DNA of 64,000 nucleotides, from the NCBI RefSeq assembly GCF_900107255.1, contig NZ_FNPH01000005.1, positions 310,001 through 374,000 on the forward strand. Reading direction: 5' to 3'. The notes under the pieces were generated by a model. It was not told the origin of the DNA and ran no database searches. It saw only the letters and a list, made by a program, of their open reading frames with translations. How positions within the stretch are numbered: position 1 is the first letter of the stretch; each line of letters opens with the position of its first letter. Source of the stretch: Micromonospora pattaloongensis. Lineage in GTDB: Bacteria; Actinomycetota; Actinomycetes; Mycobacteriales; Micromonosporaceae. The position numbers and the translations under genes were made by a program. Shown here piece after piece: positions 29,722 through 39,009 of the stretch.

Positions 29722-30749
29722 TGTTCGCTCCTCTCGGTGTCCCGCGCGCGTCCGGCGGGGCCGGTGCGGCGCGGCCGCTCTCCGCCGGGCCGGCGGGGTT
29801 GTTCGTCGTCGTGGCGCTCTCCGCCGCGTCCGCGCGGTTGTTCGTCGCCGCGGCGCGGGCGTCGCTCCGGGCGCCCGGACCGCCCCCGCGGCGCCCGGCG
29901 TTGCTCGCCCGGCACCGCGCCGTCGGGATCCGCGCCGGCGCGCGCGGTGTCGTGCTGCTCGTCGGCCATCGCCGCGTCGTGGTCGCGCACGACCCGGCCG
30001 TCGCGGATCTCGCCGCGCCAGCCCGTCACTCCCTCGGGGTGGCGCACGGTCTCGGTCATCACGTGCCGGACGAAGTGCTTCAGCTCCAGCCGCGCCCGCC
30101 GGCCCGGCGCGCGCCAGAGGTTCCCGGTCCGCTCGAACAGCCCCTGCGGGTGGTACTCGAGCACCACGACGATCCGGGTCAGCCCGGGCGCGAGCTCGTG
30201 GAAGCTGACCGCGCCGTCGACGGAGCCCTTGCGGCCCGTCGATCGCCAGATGATCCGCTCGTCGGGCACCTGCTCGACGACGGTCGACTCCCACTCCCGG
30301 TGTGACCAGAGCACCTGCGCCTTCCAGGTGAGCTTCCGATCGGACTCGCGCTCCGCGTGCTCGACCTTCTTCATGAACCGCGGGAAGTCCGAGACCTGCG
30401 TCCACTGGTCGTAGACGAGCCGTACCGGGGCGCCGACATCGACGGTCTCGACGATGTTCGTCACCTTGATCTTGTTCTTCGCGCCGCCGGCGCCGAACGC
30501 CTGTTTGAGCTTCTCCCTGGCGCCGGCCAGGCCCGCCCCGAGCACCGCCCGCGCGGGGGACTTCCCCTCGGCCAGCCGCCGCGCGCCGGTCGCGGCCGCG
30601 ACCAGGCCGGGCCCGCCACCCCGTTCCGCGTACGCGCTGAGCCGCTCGGTCGCCGCGCCGATCCGCTCCGCGGCGGTCGAGGTCAGCCGCGCGCCCGCGG
30701 CGTCGGCCAGATTCCGCAGCTCCGCCGTGAGCCGCCCGTACGTCGCCAT
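29718..30749 (-). CDS. SRPBCC (cyclase/dehydrase-type) protein of the gas vesicle cluster
   Basis: A 343-residue protein. Residues ~1-85 are an Ala/Arg-rich helical region; residues ~95-240 are an SRPBCC/polyketide-cyclase-like domain ([58 protein letters not shown]). The last ~90 residues are an Arg/Gly/Glu-rich disordered tail. A gene of this kind (called gvpZ in some streptomycetes) recurs in actinobacterial gvp clusters; its function is unknown. It is translationally coupled to gvpA. Confidence 0.86.
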   Translation of the reverse strand: MATYGRLTAELRNLADAAGARLTSTAAERIGAATERLSAYAERGGGPGLVAAATGARRLAEGKSPARAVLGAGLAGAREKLKQAFGAGGAKNKIKVTNIVETVDVGAPVRLVYDQWTQVSDFPRFMKKVEHAERESDRKLTWKAQVLWSHREWESTVVEQVPDERIIWRSTGRKGSVDGAVSFHELAPGLTRIVVVLEYHPQGLFERTGNLWRAPGRRARLELKHFVRHVMTETVRHPEGVTGWRGEIRDGRVVRDHDAAMADEQHDTARAGADPDGAVPGEQRRAPRGRSGRPERRPRRGDEQPRGRGGERHDDEQPRRPGGERPRRTGPAGRARDTERSEQ

Positions 30750-30754
30750 CCGCC

Positions 30755-31390
30755 TCACCTCCGGCGCCGCCGCACGACGGCCGTGGTGCGCTGCCGGGCC
30801 GGCTCCGGTTCTCCGGCGTCGACGTCGTCGCGGTCGTCGTCCTCGTCGTCGTACTCGTCCTCGCGGTCGTCGTCCTCGTCCGCGTACTCGTCGTCGTCCC
30901 GGGCGTCGTCTTCCGGCTCGTCGTGGGCGTCGTACGGCTCGTCCTCGTCCCGGTCGTCGGAGTCGTACCGGTCTTCCGCGTGCCGCCGGTCGTCGGAGTC
31001 GTAGCGGTCGTCGGAGTCGCGCCGGTCGTCCGGGTCGTCGGCTTCGGACCGTGCGCGCGAGCGGCCGGACCCGGCGCTCGGCCCGCGCCGCAGCATCTCC
31101 GCGCGATCCTGGAGCTGGTCGCTGAAGGCGTCGACCCGGCTGCTGACGGCCGTCATCGCCGCCGCCTTCGCCGCGCCGACCAGCGGCCGGCTCAACCCGG
31201 AGAGCTTGCCGAGTTCCGGCGAGGAGAGCAGCGACTCCGTGCCGCGCCGCAGCAGCCGTCCGGAGTCGCCGCTCAGCCGTCCGGCCGCCGCGGCGGCCCC
31301 CAACGTCAGGGCCAGCTGCAGCTTCCGTCGTCGTCCCAGGAGGTAACCGATTCCGACCGCCGCGGCAACCCGCGCTGCGCGTTTCACCAT
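30755..31390 (-). CDS. YtxH-like membrane protein with Asp-rich tail (gas vesicle cluster)
   Basis: A 211-residue protein beginning with a short glycine-rich hydrophobic segment ([20 protein letters not shown]) like YtxH/GvpY-type proteins, then a helical middle, then a ~90-residue strongly acidic region with [11 protein letters not shown]-type repeats, closed by a basic RRRRR end. Such proteins head actinobacterial gvp clusters and are often misnamed gas vesicle protein; the role is unknown. GGAAGGA precedes the ATG. It is 5 bp upstream of the SRPBCC gene and probably the first gene of the operon. Confidence 0.82.
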   Translation of the reverse strand: MVKRAARVAAAVGIGYLLGRRRKLQLALTLGAAAAAGRLSGDSGRLLRRGTESLLSSPELGKLSGLSRPLVGAAKAAAMTAVSSRVDAFSDQLQDRAEMLRRGPSAGSGRSRARSEADDPDDRRDSDDRYDSDDRRHAEDRYDSDDRDEDEPYDAHDEPEDDARDDDEYADEDDDREDEYDDEDDDRDDVDAGEPEPARQRTTAVVRRRRR

Positions 31391-31830
31391 CGTTTATCCT
31401 TCCGCCGTCGGCAGGCCCGGGAAATCCATCACCCGATCGGTGATAGAAATGCCTGCCGATGTTTTTCCGCTGTTTTCGCAAAGCCGCTCTCGCGGGGCGT
31501 CATCTGCGGTACCCCCTCGGCCGCCGCGCTGAAACCATGAGTTTCTCGCGTCTCATCAGACACAATGGACACACGGGCCGAGCACGGAATCGGTCAACCG
31601 GGCACTTATCACGTGATCGGCGTGTGGCGTGCCGAGAAAGGGCGTGCCGGTGACGAAAAGGAATTGCGGCGTCGGCGGGTTGCAAAACGATCGGTAATTG
31701 ATTCGCGCATTTTTCGGGGCGACGGAGGCCCCGGAGGCGCGACCCTGAGCAAGATCAGGGGTGCGGCGCGCGCCATACCGGGGTGGTCCCCGACGCGCCG
31801 CGACCCGCGCCGGTCGTAGCGTTCCGGATC
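31391..31830. other. Divergent intergenic region gvp operon / dedA
   Basis: About 440 bp of relatively low GC without a supported gene; short frames here have atypical composition. It should contain the promoters of both the gvp operon (leftward) and dedA (rightward). Confidence 0.45.
31509..31535 (-). promoter_or_regulatory. Candidate sigma-B-type promoter of the gvp operon
   Basis: On the reverse strand GTTT (31535-31532) and GGGTAC (31514-31509) are separated by 17 bp, close to the GNNT-N14-16-GGGTAY pattern of streptomycete stress sigma factors, though the spacer is 1 bp too long. It lies ~119 bp before the first gene. Weak prediction. Confidence 0.3.
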
Positions 31831-32445
31831 ATGGCGCAATGGTGGGGGACGGTCGCGGAGCTGCCGGAATTGCTCTTCGTCGGGGTGCTGGGTCTGGTCA
31901 TGATGCTCGACGCGATCCCGCTGATCGGGGTTCTGGTCCCCGGCGACGTCGCGGTGCTCGCCGCGATCGGTGTCGGCGCCCCGGGCGGCGGCGCGCTGGC
32001 GTTCGCCGCGGTCGTCGCCGGCTGCGTCGCCGGTTGGTCCCTGAGCTTCCTCGCCGGGCGGCACTTCGGCGACCGGCTGCGCCGCGGTCGGGTCGGCCGG
32101 TGGATCGGTGAGGCGCGCTGGAGCGCCGCCGAGGGCGCGCTCGGCCGCGGCGGCGGTCGGCTGGTCGTGCTCGCCCCGTTCCTGCCGGTGCTCAACGCGC
32201 TCGTGCCGCTGGCGGCCGGGGGGCTCCGAATGTCGTACCGGCGGTTCCTGGCCTCCGCGACGCTCGGCTCGGCGCTCTGGGCCGGGCTCTACGTGCTGCT
32301 CGGGGTGGTCGGTCGCTCGCTCGGCGGACTTCTGCCGGGCGGGGCGCTGCCGATGGTGGTCACCGTGACGATCGGATTCGTCGTCGGTTGGATCGTGCTG
32401 CTCGGCGCCCGCCGGCGGCTGCGAACGGCCGGCGTCGCCGACTGA
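31831..32445 (+). CDS. DedA-family membrane protein
   Basis: A 204-residue polytopic protein with the DedA/SNARE-associated core: LVPGDVAVLAAIGVGAPGG, GWSLSFLAGRHFGDRL and the later FLPVLNALVPLAAGGLRMSYRRF, where family members carry re-entrant loops. DedA proteins act as lipid scramblases/undecaprenyl-phosphate carriers that keep envelope homeostasis. The ATG at 31831 has no obvious ribosome site; an upstream in-frame start at 31783 gives only non-conserved residues. Confidence 0.86.
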   Translation: MAQWWGTVAELPELLFVGVLGLVMMLDAIPLIGVLVPGDVAVLAAIGVGAPGGGALAFAAVVAGCVAGWSLSFLAGRHFGDRLRRGRVGRWIGEARWSAAEGALGRGGGRLVVLAPFLPVLNALVPLAAGGLRMSYRRFLASATLGSALWAGLYVLLGVVGRSLGGLLPGGALPMVVTVTIGFVVGWIVLLGARRRLRTAGVAD

Positions 32446-32515
32446 CGCCGCGGGGCCGCACCGCTCCACCACGGGTCGCACGCGCCCGGCGTCGAAGTGG
32501 GTGCCGGCCGTCGGA

Positions 32516-32929
32516 TCAGTGTGCCGCGGCGGCGGCGAGTCGCTCGCGCACCTCCGGCTCGCGCCCCGGCGCGGTGCGCAGGACGAAACGAAGCCGGGCG
32601 GGGTCGCCCCGCCCGACGTGCGCCAGCACGGCGAGCAGCGCGCGCAGCTGGCCGGGGGCCTCGTCGGCGAGCAGCTGCTCCCCGTGCGCCACGACGATGG
32701 TCAGCCCGTCGTCGGGCAGTCGGTCGTGCAGGCTGTCCGCCAGCGCGTCCCAGTTGTGCCCGAAGTGTTCCGGCAGCCCCAGCGCCCCGGCCCACTCGGC
32801 GAACAGGCCGGAGCGGGTGCGGCACGCGCGCCCGCCGACCACGGTGGCGTCCGCGGGCGGGGCGTCACTCGACACCCGTAGCCAGGCCGGGATCGCGGCG
32901 CCGGTCGGCGCCGACGTGGAGTCGTGCAT
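32516..32929 (-). CDS. Barstar-family ribonuclease inhibitor
   Basis: A 137-residue barstar-like protein. The family signature is LGLPEHFGHNWDALADSLHD, whose acidic helix plugs the RNase active site in barstar. It then runs LTIVVAHGEQLL. There is no signal peptide, so it is cytoplasmic. It begins 52 bp downstream of a gene for a secreted guanyl-type RNase on the same strand, so the pair is a typical secreted-nuclease/immunity arrangement. GGAGGT precedes the ATG. Confidence 0.9.
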   Translation of the reverse strand: MHDSTSAPTGAAIPAWLRVSSDAPPADATVVGGRACRTRSGLFAEWAGALGLPEHFGHNWDALADSLHDRLPDDGLTIVVAHGEQLLADEAPGQLRALLAVLAHVGRGDPARLRFVLRTAPGREPEVRERLAAAAAH

Positions 32930-32981
32930 GGGTACCTCCGGCCCCCGGTGGGCACGCCGCGCCCACCGGGGACGCTGGGCG

Positions 32982-33428
32982 CTACAGGCGGTAGAAGTCG
33001 GTGTAGTGGTTGGGGGAGAACCAGGTCGCCCCCGTGCTGCGGTTGACCACGATGCGGTAGGCGTCGCGGGCGGCGCCCTGGCGGCGGGGGTAGACGTCGT
33101 ACTCGTGGTAGGTGGCGCCGCCGGGTAGCTGGCCCTCGTAGTTCATGAACTGGCCACCGGCGAAGTTCGAGAGCCCGCCGCTCCACGCGTACCAGCCGCG
33201 GGAGGTGGGGAAGCCCTTGCCGGACCAGCCGGCGCGGGCGTCGCGGGCGTCGGCGCAGCGCGCCATCGTGCACGAGCCGTAGACGGCGGCGGAGGCCGCG
33301 CTGGTCTGGGCGGGTGCGACGACCGACGGCCCGAGCAGCGTGGCCGCGACCAACGCCGCCAGCGCGGCGAGGCTACGGGCGAGGCGGTACCGGGAGGGTT
33401 GCCGGGGCGTACCGATGGTGGGGGTCAA
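32982..33428 (-). CDS. Secreted guanyl-specific ribonuclease (RNase Sa/barnase superfamily)
   Basis: A 148-residue precursor. Residues 1-45 form a Sec signal peptide (basic RYRLAR, hydrophobic SLAALAALVAATLLG, cleavage near SAASA). The mature ~100 residues end with the microbial RNase core: TYHEYDVYP carrying the general-base glutamate, YRIVVNRSTG with the arginine, and NHYTDFY with the catalytic histidine. It should cleave RNA 3' of guanosine outside the cell. The start is TTG 33428 with GGAGG at a good distance. The downstream barstar gene supplies protection. Confidence 0.9.
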   Translation of the reverse strand: MTPTIGTPRQPSRYRLARSLAALAALVAATLLGPSVVAPAQTSAASAAVYGSCTMARCADARDARAGWSGKGFPTSRGWYAWSGGLSNFAGGQFMNYEGQLPGGATYHEYDVYPRRQGAARDAYRIVVNRSTGATWFSPNHYTDFYRL

Positions 33429-33654
33429 CGGAACCTCCGATGCGGGGGAGACGGAGCTGGACGACCCGTCCCGCGGGTCGTCCCCAGTCTCGGCATCAGA
33501 CGAGCCGGACGGAAGAGGCGATCGGCGAATTCACCGACAATCCGCCCAGGGGCCACCGCCGCCGGACGCCGGCGCTCCGGCCCGCCACCACCTGGGGGGC
33601 GCGCGGCGCGGGGGCGATCCGTGCCGGCCGGGCGCCCGGCGTGGCGGGCAGCCG

Positions 33655-33858
33655 TCAGGCCGCCCGCACGTTCTCCGCCTGCGGACCCTTCTGCCCCTGC
33701 GTCACCTCGAACTCCACCTTCTGGCCCTCCTGGAGTTCGCGGTAGCCCGCCATGGAGATCGCGGAGTAGTGGACGAAGACGTCCGGGCCTCCGCCGTCCT
33801 GCTCGATGAACCCGAAACCCTTTTCGGAGTTGAACCACTTGACCGTGCCGGTTGCCAT
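33655..33858 (-). CDS. Cold-shock protein (CspA family)
   Basis: A 67-residue single OB-fold protein with RNP1 [11 protein letters not shown] and RNP2 VFVHYSAI, beginning [14 protein letters not shown]. It acts as an RNA chaperone or general single-strand nucleic acid binder. The ATG at 33858 is preceded by AAGGAG. The frame is open for 230 residues upstream, but only this part is csp. Confidence 0.97.
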   Translation of the reverse strand: MATGTVKWFNSEKGFGFIEQDGGGPDVFVHYSAISMAGYRELQEGQKVEFEVTQGQKGPQAENVRAA

Positions 33859-34030
33859 GCATTTCTCCTTGACCATGTGGGTTCCGCGTTGCGGGCCCCA
33901 CGTGCCGCGGCCCGATGTGTGACCCACGCCTCCCGACAGTAGCCGCCCGGACGGCTTTTCGGGCCCGACTGGTCGGGACCGCGCCGGCGGAGTCGCCGCG
34001 GGCACGGCGCGGGTCGGCCATGCTGGACGG

Positions 34031-34720
34031 GTGATGAGCCGGGTGGGGCGAGCCGTCGCGGACCTCGAGCGGAAGATCTCCGGGCCCGACGCGGGCGGCC
34101 TGGACCGGCTCCGCCTGCTCGCCGTGCCGTTCGTGCCCGAGATCCGGCTGTACCTCGCCGAGGACGCGATCGTGTGGTGGGCCCGGATGGAGGCGGAGGC
34201 GCGCGACGCCCTGCCGCCGCCGTACTGGGCGTCGGCGTGGGCGGGCGGACAGGCCGTCGCCAGATATGTGCTGGACCATCCCGAGGCGGCCGCCGGGCAG
34301 CGGGTGCTCGACCTGGGCGCCGGCTCCGGGCTGGCGGGCATCGCCGCCGGCATGGCCGGGGCCGCCGAGGTGATCGCCAACGACGTCGACCCGTACGCGC
34401 TCGCCGCGATCACGCTGAACGCCCGGGCGAACGGCGTCCGCGTCGATCTGCGCGACGGCGACCTGCTCGACGGCGACGGCAGCGACGCGGACGTCGTGCT
34501 CGCCGGTGACGTCCTGTACGACCCGCCCCTGGCGCGGCGCGTGCTGCGCTTCCTGGAGCGCGTCACCGCGCGCGGCGCGCGGGTACTGGTCGGCGACCCC
34601 GGTCGGCATCACCTGCCGCAGGAGCGGCTGGAGGTGGTGGAGAGCTACCGGGGGCCGCCGCTGGAGGCATTCCCGGACGCGGAGCTCACCCAGACCAGCG
34701 TGCTGCGGCCGCGCCGCTGA
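34031..34720 (+). CDS. Class I methyltransferase, ETF-beta lysine methyltransferase/Nnt1-like
   Basis: A 229-residue methyltransferase. It has [20 protein letters not shown] before motif I (the WASAW stretch marks the METTL20/METTL21 seven-beta-strand protein-lysine methyltransferase group), motif [28 protein letters not shown], and GDVLYDPPL in the position of motif IV. The target is unknown. GTG 34031 and ATG 34034 are both possible starts. It diverges from the csp gene. Confidence 0.82.
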   Translation: MMSRVGRAVADLERKISGPDAGGLDRLRLLAVPFVPEIRLYLAEDAIVWWARMEAEARDALPPPYWASAWAGGQAVARYVLDHPEAAAGQRVLDLGAGSGLAGIAAGMAGAAEVIANDVDPYALAAITLNARANGVRVDLRDGDLLDGDGSDADVVLAGDVLYDPPLARRVLRFLERVTARGARVLVGDPGRHHLPQERLEVVESYRGPPLEAFPDAELTQTSVLRPRR

Positions 34721-34791
34721 CGGCCGGGTGATGACGCGATTCGTCATCGCGCGCCGCGCCCGCAGGTGTCGCCGCGACCGGGGAGGGGAAC

Positions 34792-35412
34792 GTGCCCGGC
34801 ATGCTCCGGTACTACTTCGACGTCGTGTGCCCGTACAGCTATCTGTTGATGCCCGAGGTGGAGGCCGCCGAGGACGCCGGGCTCGCGGTGGAGTGGGTCC
34901 CGTTCGAGCTGCGTCCCGCCCCGGACCCGTTGCCCGATCCGCGCGGCACGTACATCCGCGACCACTGGCGTGATCACGTCTATCCGCTCGCGGTCGCGTA
35001 CGGGATCGAGATCCACGTGCCGGTCCACCAGCCGCGGTCGACGCTCGTCCTCGCCGCCGGGCTGTGGGCGCAGGAGCAGGGCGCGGGACGCGCGTGGCGT
35101 ACGGCGGCGCAGCGCGCGTTCTTCGTCGAGGGCCGCGACGTCGGCGACGAGCGGGTGCTGGGGCGCATGGCGCGGGAGTGCGACCTCGGCGCCGCGGACG
35201 CGGTGGCCGCGGCCTGGGAGCCGGCGCTGCAGCTGCGGCTGCGGCAGCTGCGCGCGGAGGCGGCGGCGGTCGGGGTGCGGGGCGTCCCGACCCTTGCCGT
35301 CGACGATCAGCCGGTCTTCTTCGGAGCGCCGCCGCCCGGCCGGGTCGCCGCGGCGCTGGCGGACTGGGACGGCAGCGCCACGCAGCTGATCGGCCGGTTG
35401 CGCACCGGCTGA
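34792..35412 (+). CDS. DsbA-family (FrnE-like) thioredoxin-fold protein
   Basis: A 206-residue DsbA-fold protein (LRYYFDVVCPYSYLLMPEVE at the N-terminus, a large helical insertion, and VRGVPTLAVDDQPVFFGA as the cis-proline segment near the C-terminus). The active-site position reads CPYS rather than CxxC, so it is closer to the isomerase/transferase branch (2-hydroxychromene-2-carboxylate isomerase, FrnE) than to an oxidase. No signal peptide. The GTG start has GGGGAGGGG upstream; ATG 34801 is an alternative. Confidence 0.84.
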   Translation: MPGMLRYYFDVVCPYSYLLMPEVEAAEDAGLAVEWVPFELRPAPDPLPDPRGTYIRDHWRDHVYPLAVAYGIEIHVPVHQPRSTLVLAAGLWAQEQGAGRAWRTAAQRAFFVEGRDVGDERVLGRMARECDLGAADAVAAAWEPALQLRLRQLRAEAAAVGVRGVPTLAVDDQPVFFGAPPPGRVAAALADWDGSATQLIGRLRTG

Positions 35413-35438
35413 CCCGGTGCGCGTTCGCCAGCGGGAAA

Positions 35439-35486
35439 CGCCGCTGGCGCCGACGGACCGTTCTCGGTCCCCCGGCGCCAGCGGCG
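35439..35486. terminator. Bidirectional terminator between DsbA-like gene and chemoreceptor
   Basis: Perfect 14-bp outer stem (35439-35452 with 35473-35486) enclosing a second 5-bp stem (ggacc 35455-35459 / ggtcc 35466-35470) with a 6-nt loop. It lies in the 81-bp gap between convergent genes. Confidence 0.8.
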
Positions 35487-35493
35487 AGTTGTG

Positions 35494-37152
35494 TCAGACG
35501 CGGAAGCGGCCGACCACCTGCTGCAGATCGTCGCTCATCCGGGCCAGTTCCTCGGCCGCGTGCTGTGCCTCCGTCACGCCCTGCGTCGTCGCGCCCGCGG
35601 CCGCGGCGACGCTGGCGATGTTCGACGCGATCTCCGTGCTGCCGGTGGCGGCGTCGGAGACGCTCCGGGTGATCTCGGCGGTGGTCGCCGACTGCTCCTC
35701 CACGGCTGAGGCGATCGTGAGCTGGTAGTCGTTGATCCGGCCGATGATCGCGCTGATCTCCGCGATCGCCTCGACCGCCCCCGCGGTGTCGCCCTGGATC
35801 GCCTGCACGCGCTGGGCGATGTCCTCGGTCGCCCGCGCCGTTTCCTGGGCGAGGTCCTTGACCTCGCTGGCCACCACGGCGAAGCCCTTCCCGGCTTCCC
35901 CGGCGCGCGCCGCTTCGATCGTGGCGTTCAGCGCCAGCAGGTTGGTCTGCTCGGCGATCGAGGTGATCACCTTGACGACGTCGGCGATCTGGGACGAGGA
36001 GTCCCCGAGCTTGCTCATGGTTCCGGTCGTGTTCGCGGCGACCTCGACGGCCTTCCCGGCGACCGTGACGGCCTCGTTCGCGTTGTGGGAGATCTCGCCG
36101 ATGGAGGCCCCCATCTGCTCCGAGCCGGCCGCGACGGTCTGCACGTTGCGCGACACCTGGTCCGCGGTTTCGGCCACCACGTTGGCCTGCGCGGACATCT
36201 CGTGGGCGGACGCCGCCATGGAGCTGCTCACCTCGTTGAGGTGCTGGGAGGAGGCCGACAGCGCGCCGGAGGTGGTGACGATGGCGGCCACCGCGTCGCC
36301 CAGCGACACCCGCATCCGCTCGAGCGCCGCGGCCATCTGACCGACCTCGTCGCGGCTGTTCACCTCGACCGCTTCGGTCAGGTCGCCGTCGGCCATCTTC
36401 CCGAGCACGTCCCGGACCCGGCGCACCGGGGCGACGATGAGGCGGGCGGTCCAGAGCGCGAGCGCGCCGCCGATGAGCAGCCCGGCGACGGCGGCGGCGA
36501 TGGTCAGCAGCAGCACGTTGCGGGCGACGGCGTCCGCGTCCTTGTTCGCCTGAATGGACCGCTGGCCCACCGAGTCGACGAGCGACTTGGTGGTCTTGCC
36601 GATGGCGCCGAACAGGTCGTTCGAGTCGCCGTTGAGGATCTTCACGGCCTCGTGGGCGCTGGTCGGCGTGTTCGCCTGCAGCGTGCTGACGATCTTGGCG
36701 TCGGTCGCGAAGACGGTCTCATACTGCTGGCGCAGCTCGGCCATCGCCGCCCGCTCCTGGTCGGTCATCCACTCCTCGTGGATGCCGCCGAGTACGCCCT
36801 TCAGGTCCTCGACCGCCTTGAGGTAACCCGCCCGGTTGGGGCTGGCCGGATCCACCGACTCCCGCGGGCTCTTCGCGTAGCCGTCCAGGATGTACCAGGC
36901 CTGCCACGCGATGAGGTCCAGGTTGTACCACTCCAGAAGCTGCATCTCGTGCCGCATCGTGTGCAGCTGCGACACCTCGGTCCGGGTGGTGCCCTGCTTG
37001 GACGATCCCCAGATGCCGACGCCGGCCACGGACACGACGGCGAGCGTTAGCGCGGCGACGGTCACGCCGAACTTCGTGCCGATGCGGGTGTCCGCGTACC
37101 GCTGCCGCAGCGAACGCCGCGTTCCTCCCGAATGGATGCTGCCCTGGGTCAT
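35494..37152 (-). CDS. Methyl-accepting chemotaxis protein
   Basis: A 552-residue transmembrane chemoreceptor: helix 1 near residues 27-47, a ~150-residue periplasmic-type four-helix-bundle domain (4HB_MCP), helix 2 ([19 protein letters not shown]), a HAMP domain ([20 protein letters not shown]), and a long cytoplasmic coiled coil with the hairpin tip [21 protein letters not shown], which binds CheA/CheW. No other chemotaxis gene lies nearby. The start is ATG 37152 with ACAGGAG; the open frame to 37335 is not conserved. It implies that the organism is motile in some stage or reuses receptor arrays. Confidence 0.95.
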   Translation of the reverse strand: MTQGSIHSGGTRRSLRQRYADTRIGTKFGVTVAALTLAVVSVAGVGIWGSSKQGTTRTEVSQLHTMRHEMQLLEWYNLDLIAWQAWYILDGYAKSPRESVDPASPNRAGYLKAVEDLKGVLGGIHEEWMTDQERAAMAELRQQYETVFATDAKIVSTLQANTPTSAHEAVKILNGDSNDLFGAIGKTTKSLVDSVGQRSIQANKDADAVARNVLLLTIAAAVAGLLIGGALALWTARLIVAPVRRVRDVLGKMADGDLTEAVEVNSRDEVGQMAAALERMRVSLGDAVAAIVTTSGALSASSQHLNEVSSSMAASAHEMSAQANVVAETADQVSRNVQTVAAGSEQMGASIGEISHNANEAVTVAGKAVEVAANTTGTMSKLGDSSSQIADVVKVITSIAEQTNLLALNATIEAARAGEAGKGFAVVASEVKDLAQETARATEDIAQRVQAIQGDTAGAVEAIAEISAIIGRINDYQLTIASAVEEQSATTAEITRSVSDAATGSTEIASNIASVAAAAGATTQGVTEAQHAAEELARMSDDLQQVVGRFRV

Positions 37153-37435
37153 GATGCTCCTGTCTGCGCCGGCCGTCGGGTACACCTGCTCCGGTCGGCG
37201 TCCGGTGCGCACGGGCAGGAGACGCGCGCACGCGTGCCTGCGGCGGTGGCGGTGCGCCGTGCGTCGGCTCGGACGGCTTGCGGCGCGGACACCTGCGGGT
37301 ACAGGGGCGCGGTCCGGCGTTATGACCTGCGCCACGTGACTATTCGGCGCAGGAACGCGCGGATGCGAATAACCGGACGTGACCTAGGCCACTAGGAGTA
37401 ATCGAACGACTCCGAACAGTAACGGCCGGCGCGGG

Positions 37436-38089
37436 TCACCAGCCGCGGGCGCGCCACTCCGGCAGCGCCGGGCGCTCCGCGCCGAGCGTGCTGTCCCTGC
37501 CGTGCCCCGGGTAGAACCAGGTGTCGTCGGGGAGCCGCTCGAAGAGCTTGTGCTCCACGTCGCCGATCAGCGAGGCGAACCGGACGGGGTCGCGGTCGGT
37601 GTTGCCGACGCCGCCGGGAAAGAGCGAGTCGCCGGTGAACAGGTGCGGGGAGCCGGCGGGGTCGCGGTACAGCAGGCAGACCGAGCCCGGCGTATGCCCG
37701 ACGATATGGATCACCTCGAGCGCGCAGTCGCCGACCCGGACCGTGTCGCCGTCGGCGAGCGCTCCCGACTCGATCGGCAGCGCGTCGGCGTCGGCCGCGT
37801 GCACCAGCGGCCGCGCCCCGGTCTTCGCGACGACCTCCTCCAGCGCCACCCAGTGGTCCATGTGCCCGTGCGTGGTGACGACCGCCGTCAGGCCCGCCTC
37901 GCCGACCAGCTCCAGCAGCCGCGGCGCCTCGTTGGCCGCGTCGATCAGCACCTGCTCCCCGGTGGCGCGGCACCGCAGCAGGTAGGCGTTGTTGTCCATC
38001 GGGCCGACCGACACCTTCGTGATGGTGAGGGCGTCGAGCTCGCGGACGTCCGGCGCGCCGCCGGTCGTCACGTCGCCGGTGTAAGCCAT
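37436..38089 (-). CDS. MBL-fold hydrolase (glyoxalase II-like)
   Basis: A 217-residue metallo-hydrolase with VVTTHGHMDHW (zinc motif), IHIVGHTPGSV, LFTGDSLFPGG and FYPGHGRDST. Genes of this type stand next to a mycothiol-dependent DinB gene and near uvrA in many actinobacteria. It resembles the mscR-linked MBL protein elsewhere in the window in overall pattern but is clearly a separate paralogue. It starts 10 bp after the DinB-type gene, so they form an operon. Confidence 0.88.
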   Translation of the reverse strand: MAYTGDVTTGGAPDVRELDALTITKVSVGPMDNNAYLLRCRATGEQVLIDAANEAPRLLELVGEAGLTAVVTTHGHMDHWVALEEVVAKTGARPLVHAADADALPIESGALADGDTVRVGDCALEVIHIVGHTPGSVCLLYRDPAGSPHLFTGDSLFPGGVGNTDRDPVRFASLIGDVEHKLFERLPDDTWFYPGHGRDSTLGAERPALPEWRARGW

Positions 38090-38099
38090 GGTGGGACCT

Positions 38100-38819
38100 C
38101 TACATCCAGATCGGCGGGGTCGGCAGCGGTCCGGTGGGCGCGATGGTGAGCCCGTCGCCGTCGCCGCGGCCGGTCAACCAGCCGGCGAGACTGTGCGCCG
38201 GACCGGACACCCTCGGCGCGCCGTCGGCCTCGCCGATCATAAGCGCATGCCCGGCGTCGGCGGGGGAGAGCACGAGCGGTGGCGCGTCGCCCCGGCCCCC
38301 GTACCCGGTAACCACCTCGTGCAGCAGCCGATGGCTGAACGCCTCCGGCCAGTCGGCGGCGGTGTACCCGGCGCGCAGGTCCACGTGGTGCACCTCCACC
38401 TCGCGCAGCCGCCCCCACATGAGCATCGCCGCCGGACGCCGCGGTCCCAGGCTCGGTTCGACCTCGACGCGCCACCCCGGCGCCGGCATCGCGTTGACCG
38501 CGTCGGCGAAGCGCGACGCCGAGTCCCGCAGGTCGGCGAGGTGCGCGGCGAGCGGCCGGTGCGCGTCCGCCTCGATGTCGGTGTCCCGCGCAGCGACGCT
38601 GACCCGCTGCGGGACGCGTGCGCCGGTGGCGGCGGCGGTGAGCAGGTCGACGTAGCCGTCGGCGTTGCGGGCGATGTGCGCCAGTACGTGACCGCGGGTC
38701 CATCCGGGCAGGAGTGACGGGGTGCGCAGCTCGTCGTCGCGGAGGCCGGCGACGGTGCGCAACAGCCGGTCGGTGGCGCGGTCCACCTCGGCCATCAGGC
38801 CGAGCGGGTCAACGGTCAC
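38100..38819 (-). CDS. Maleylpyruvate isomerase/DinB-family mycothiol-dependent enzyme
   Basis: A 239-residue MDMPI-type protein: an N-terminal DinB four-helix bundle with LPGWTRGHVLAHIARNADGYVDL (metal-ligand histidine), WGRLREVEVHHVDLRAGY with a second histidine pair, and a C-terminal SCP2-like domain (LSPADAGHALMIG, GPAHSLAGWLTGR). Mycothiol S-transferases and maleylpyruvate isomerases belong here. The coupled MBL hydrolase suggests thiol-adduct processing, but the substrate is unknown. GTG start. Confidence 0.88.
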   Translation of the reverse strand: MTVDPLGLMAEVDRATDRLLRTVAGLRDDELRTPSLLPGWTRGHVLAHIARNADGYVDLLTAAATGARVPQRVSVAARDTDIEADAHRPLAAHLADLRDSASRFADAVNAMPAPGWRVEVEPSLGPRRPAAMLMWGRLREVEVHHVDLRAGYTAADWPEAFSHRLLHEVVTGYGGRGDAPPLVLSPADAGHALMIGEADGAPRVSGPAHSLAGWLTGRGDGDGLTIAPTGPLPTPPIWM

Positions 38820-39009
38820 CCCCCGACCCTAACCGCGTCCGCGCCGCCGGGCCCGCCGGAAATCACTTTCTCCGCTCACCGGCGCCATCTACCGTCGGTG
38901 CCGACGCGTCACGCAGGACCTGGAAGGGGGCGATGTGCACGTCGTCCCCACCTCGCCGGGCGTCTGACGGCCCGCCGGCCGCGCACCGCCCCCGCTCGTA
39001 AGGGTTCCG

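Noticed and set aside
30840-31060. Tandem DNA repeat of gtcgtcggagtcgta type as an independent repeat element
   Set aside because: It encodes the Asp-rich tail in frame and follows codon periodicity, so it is part of the gene.
31565-31819. Small open frame in the gvp/dedA gap
   Set aside because: No ribosome site, atypical composition and no recognisable motif.
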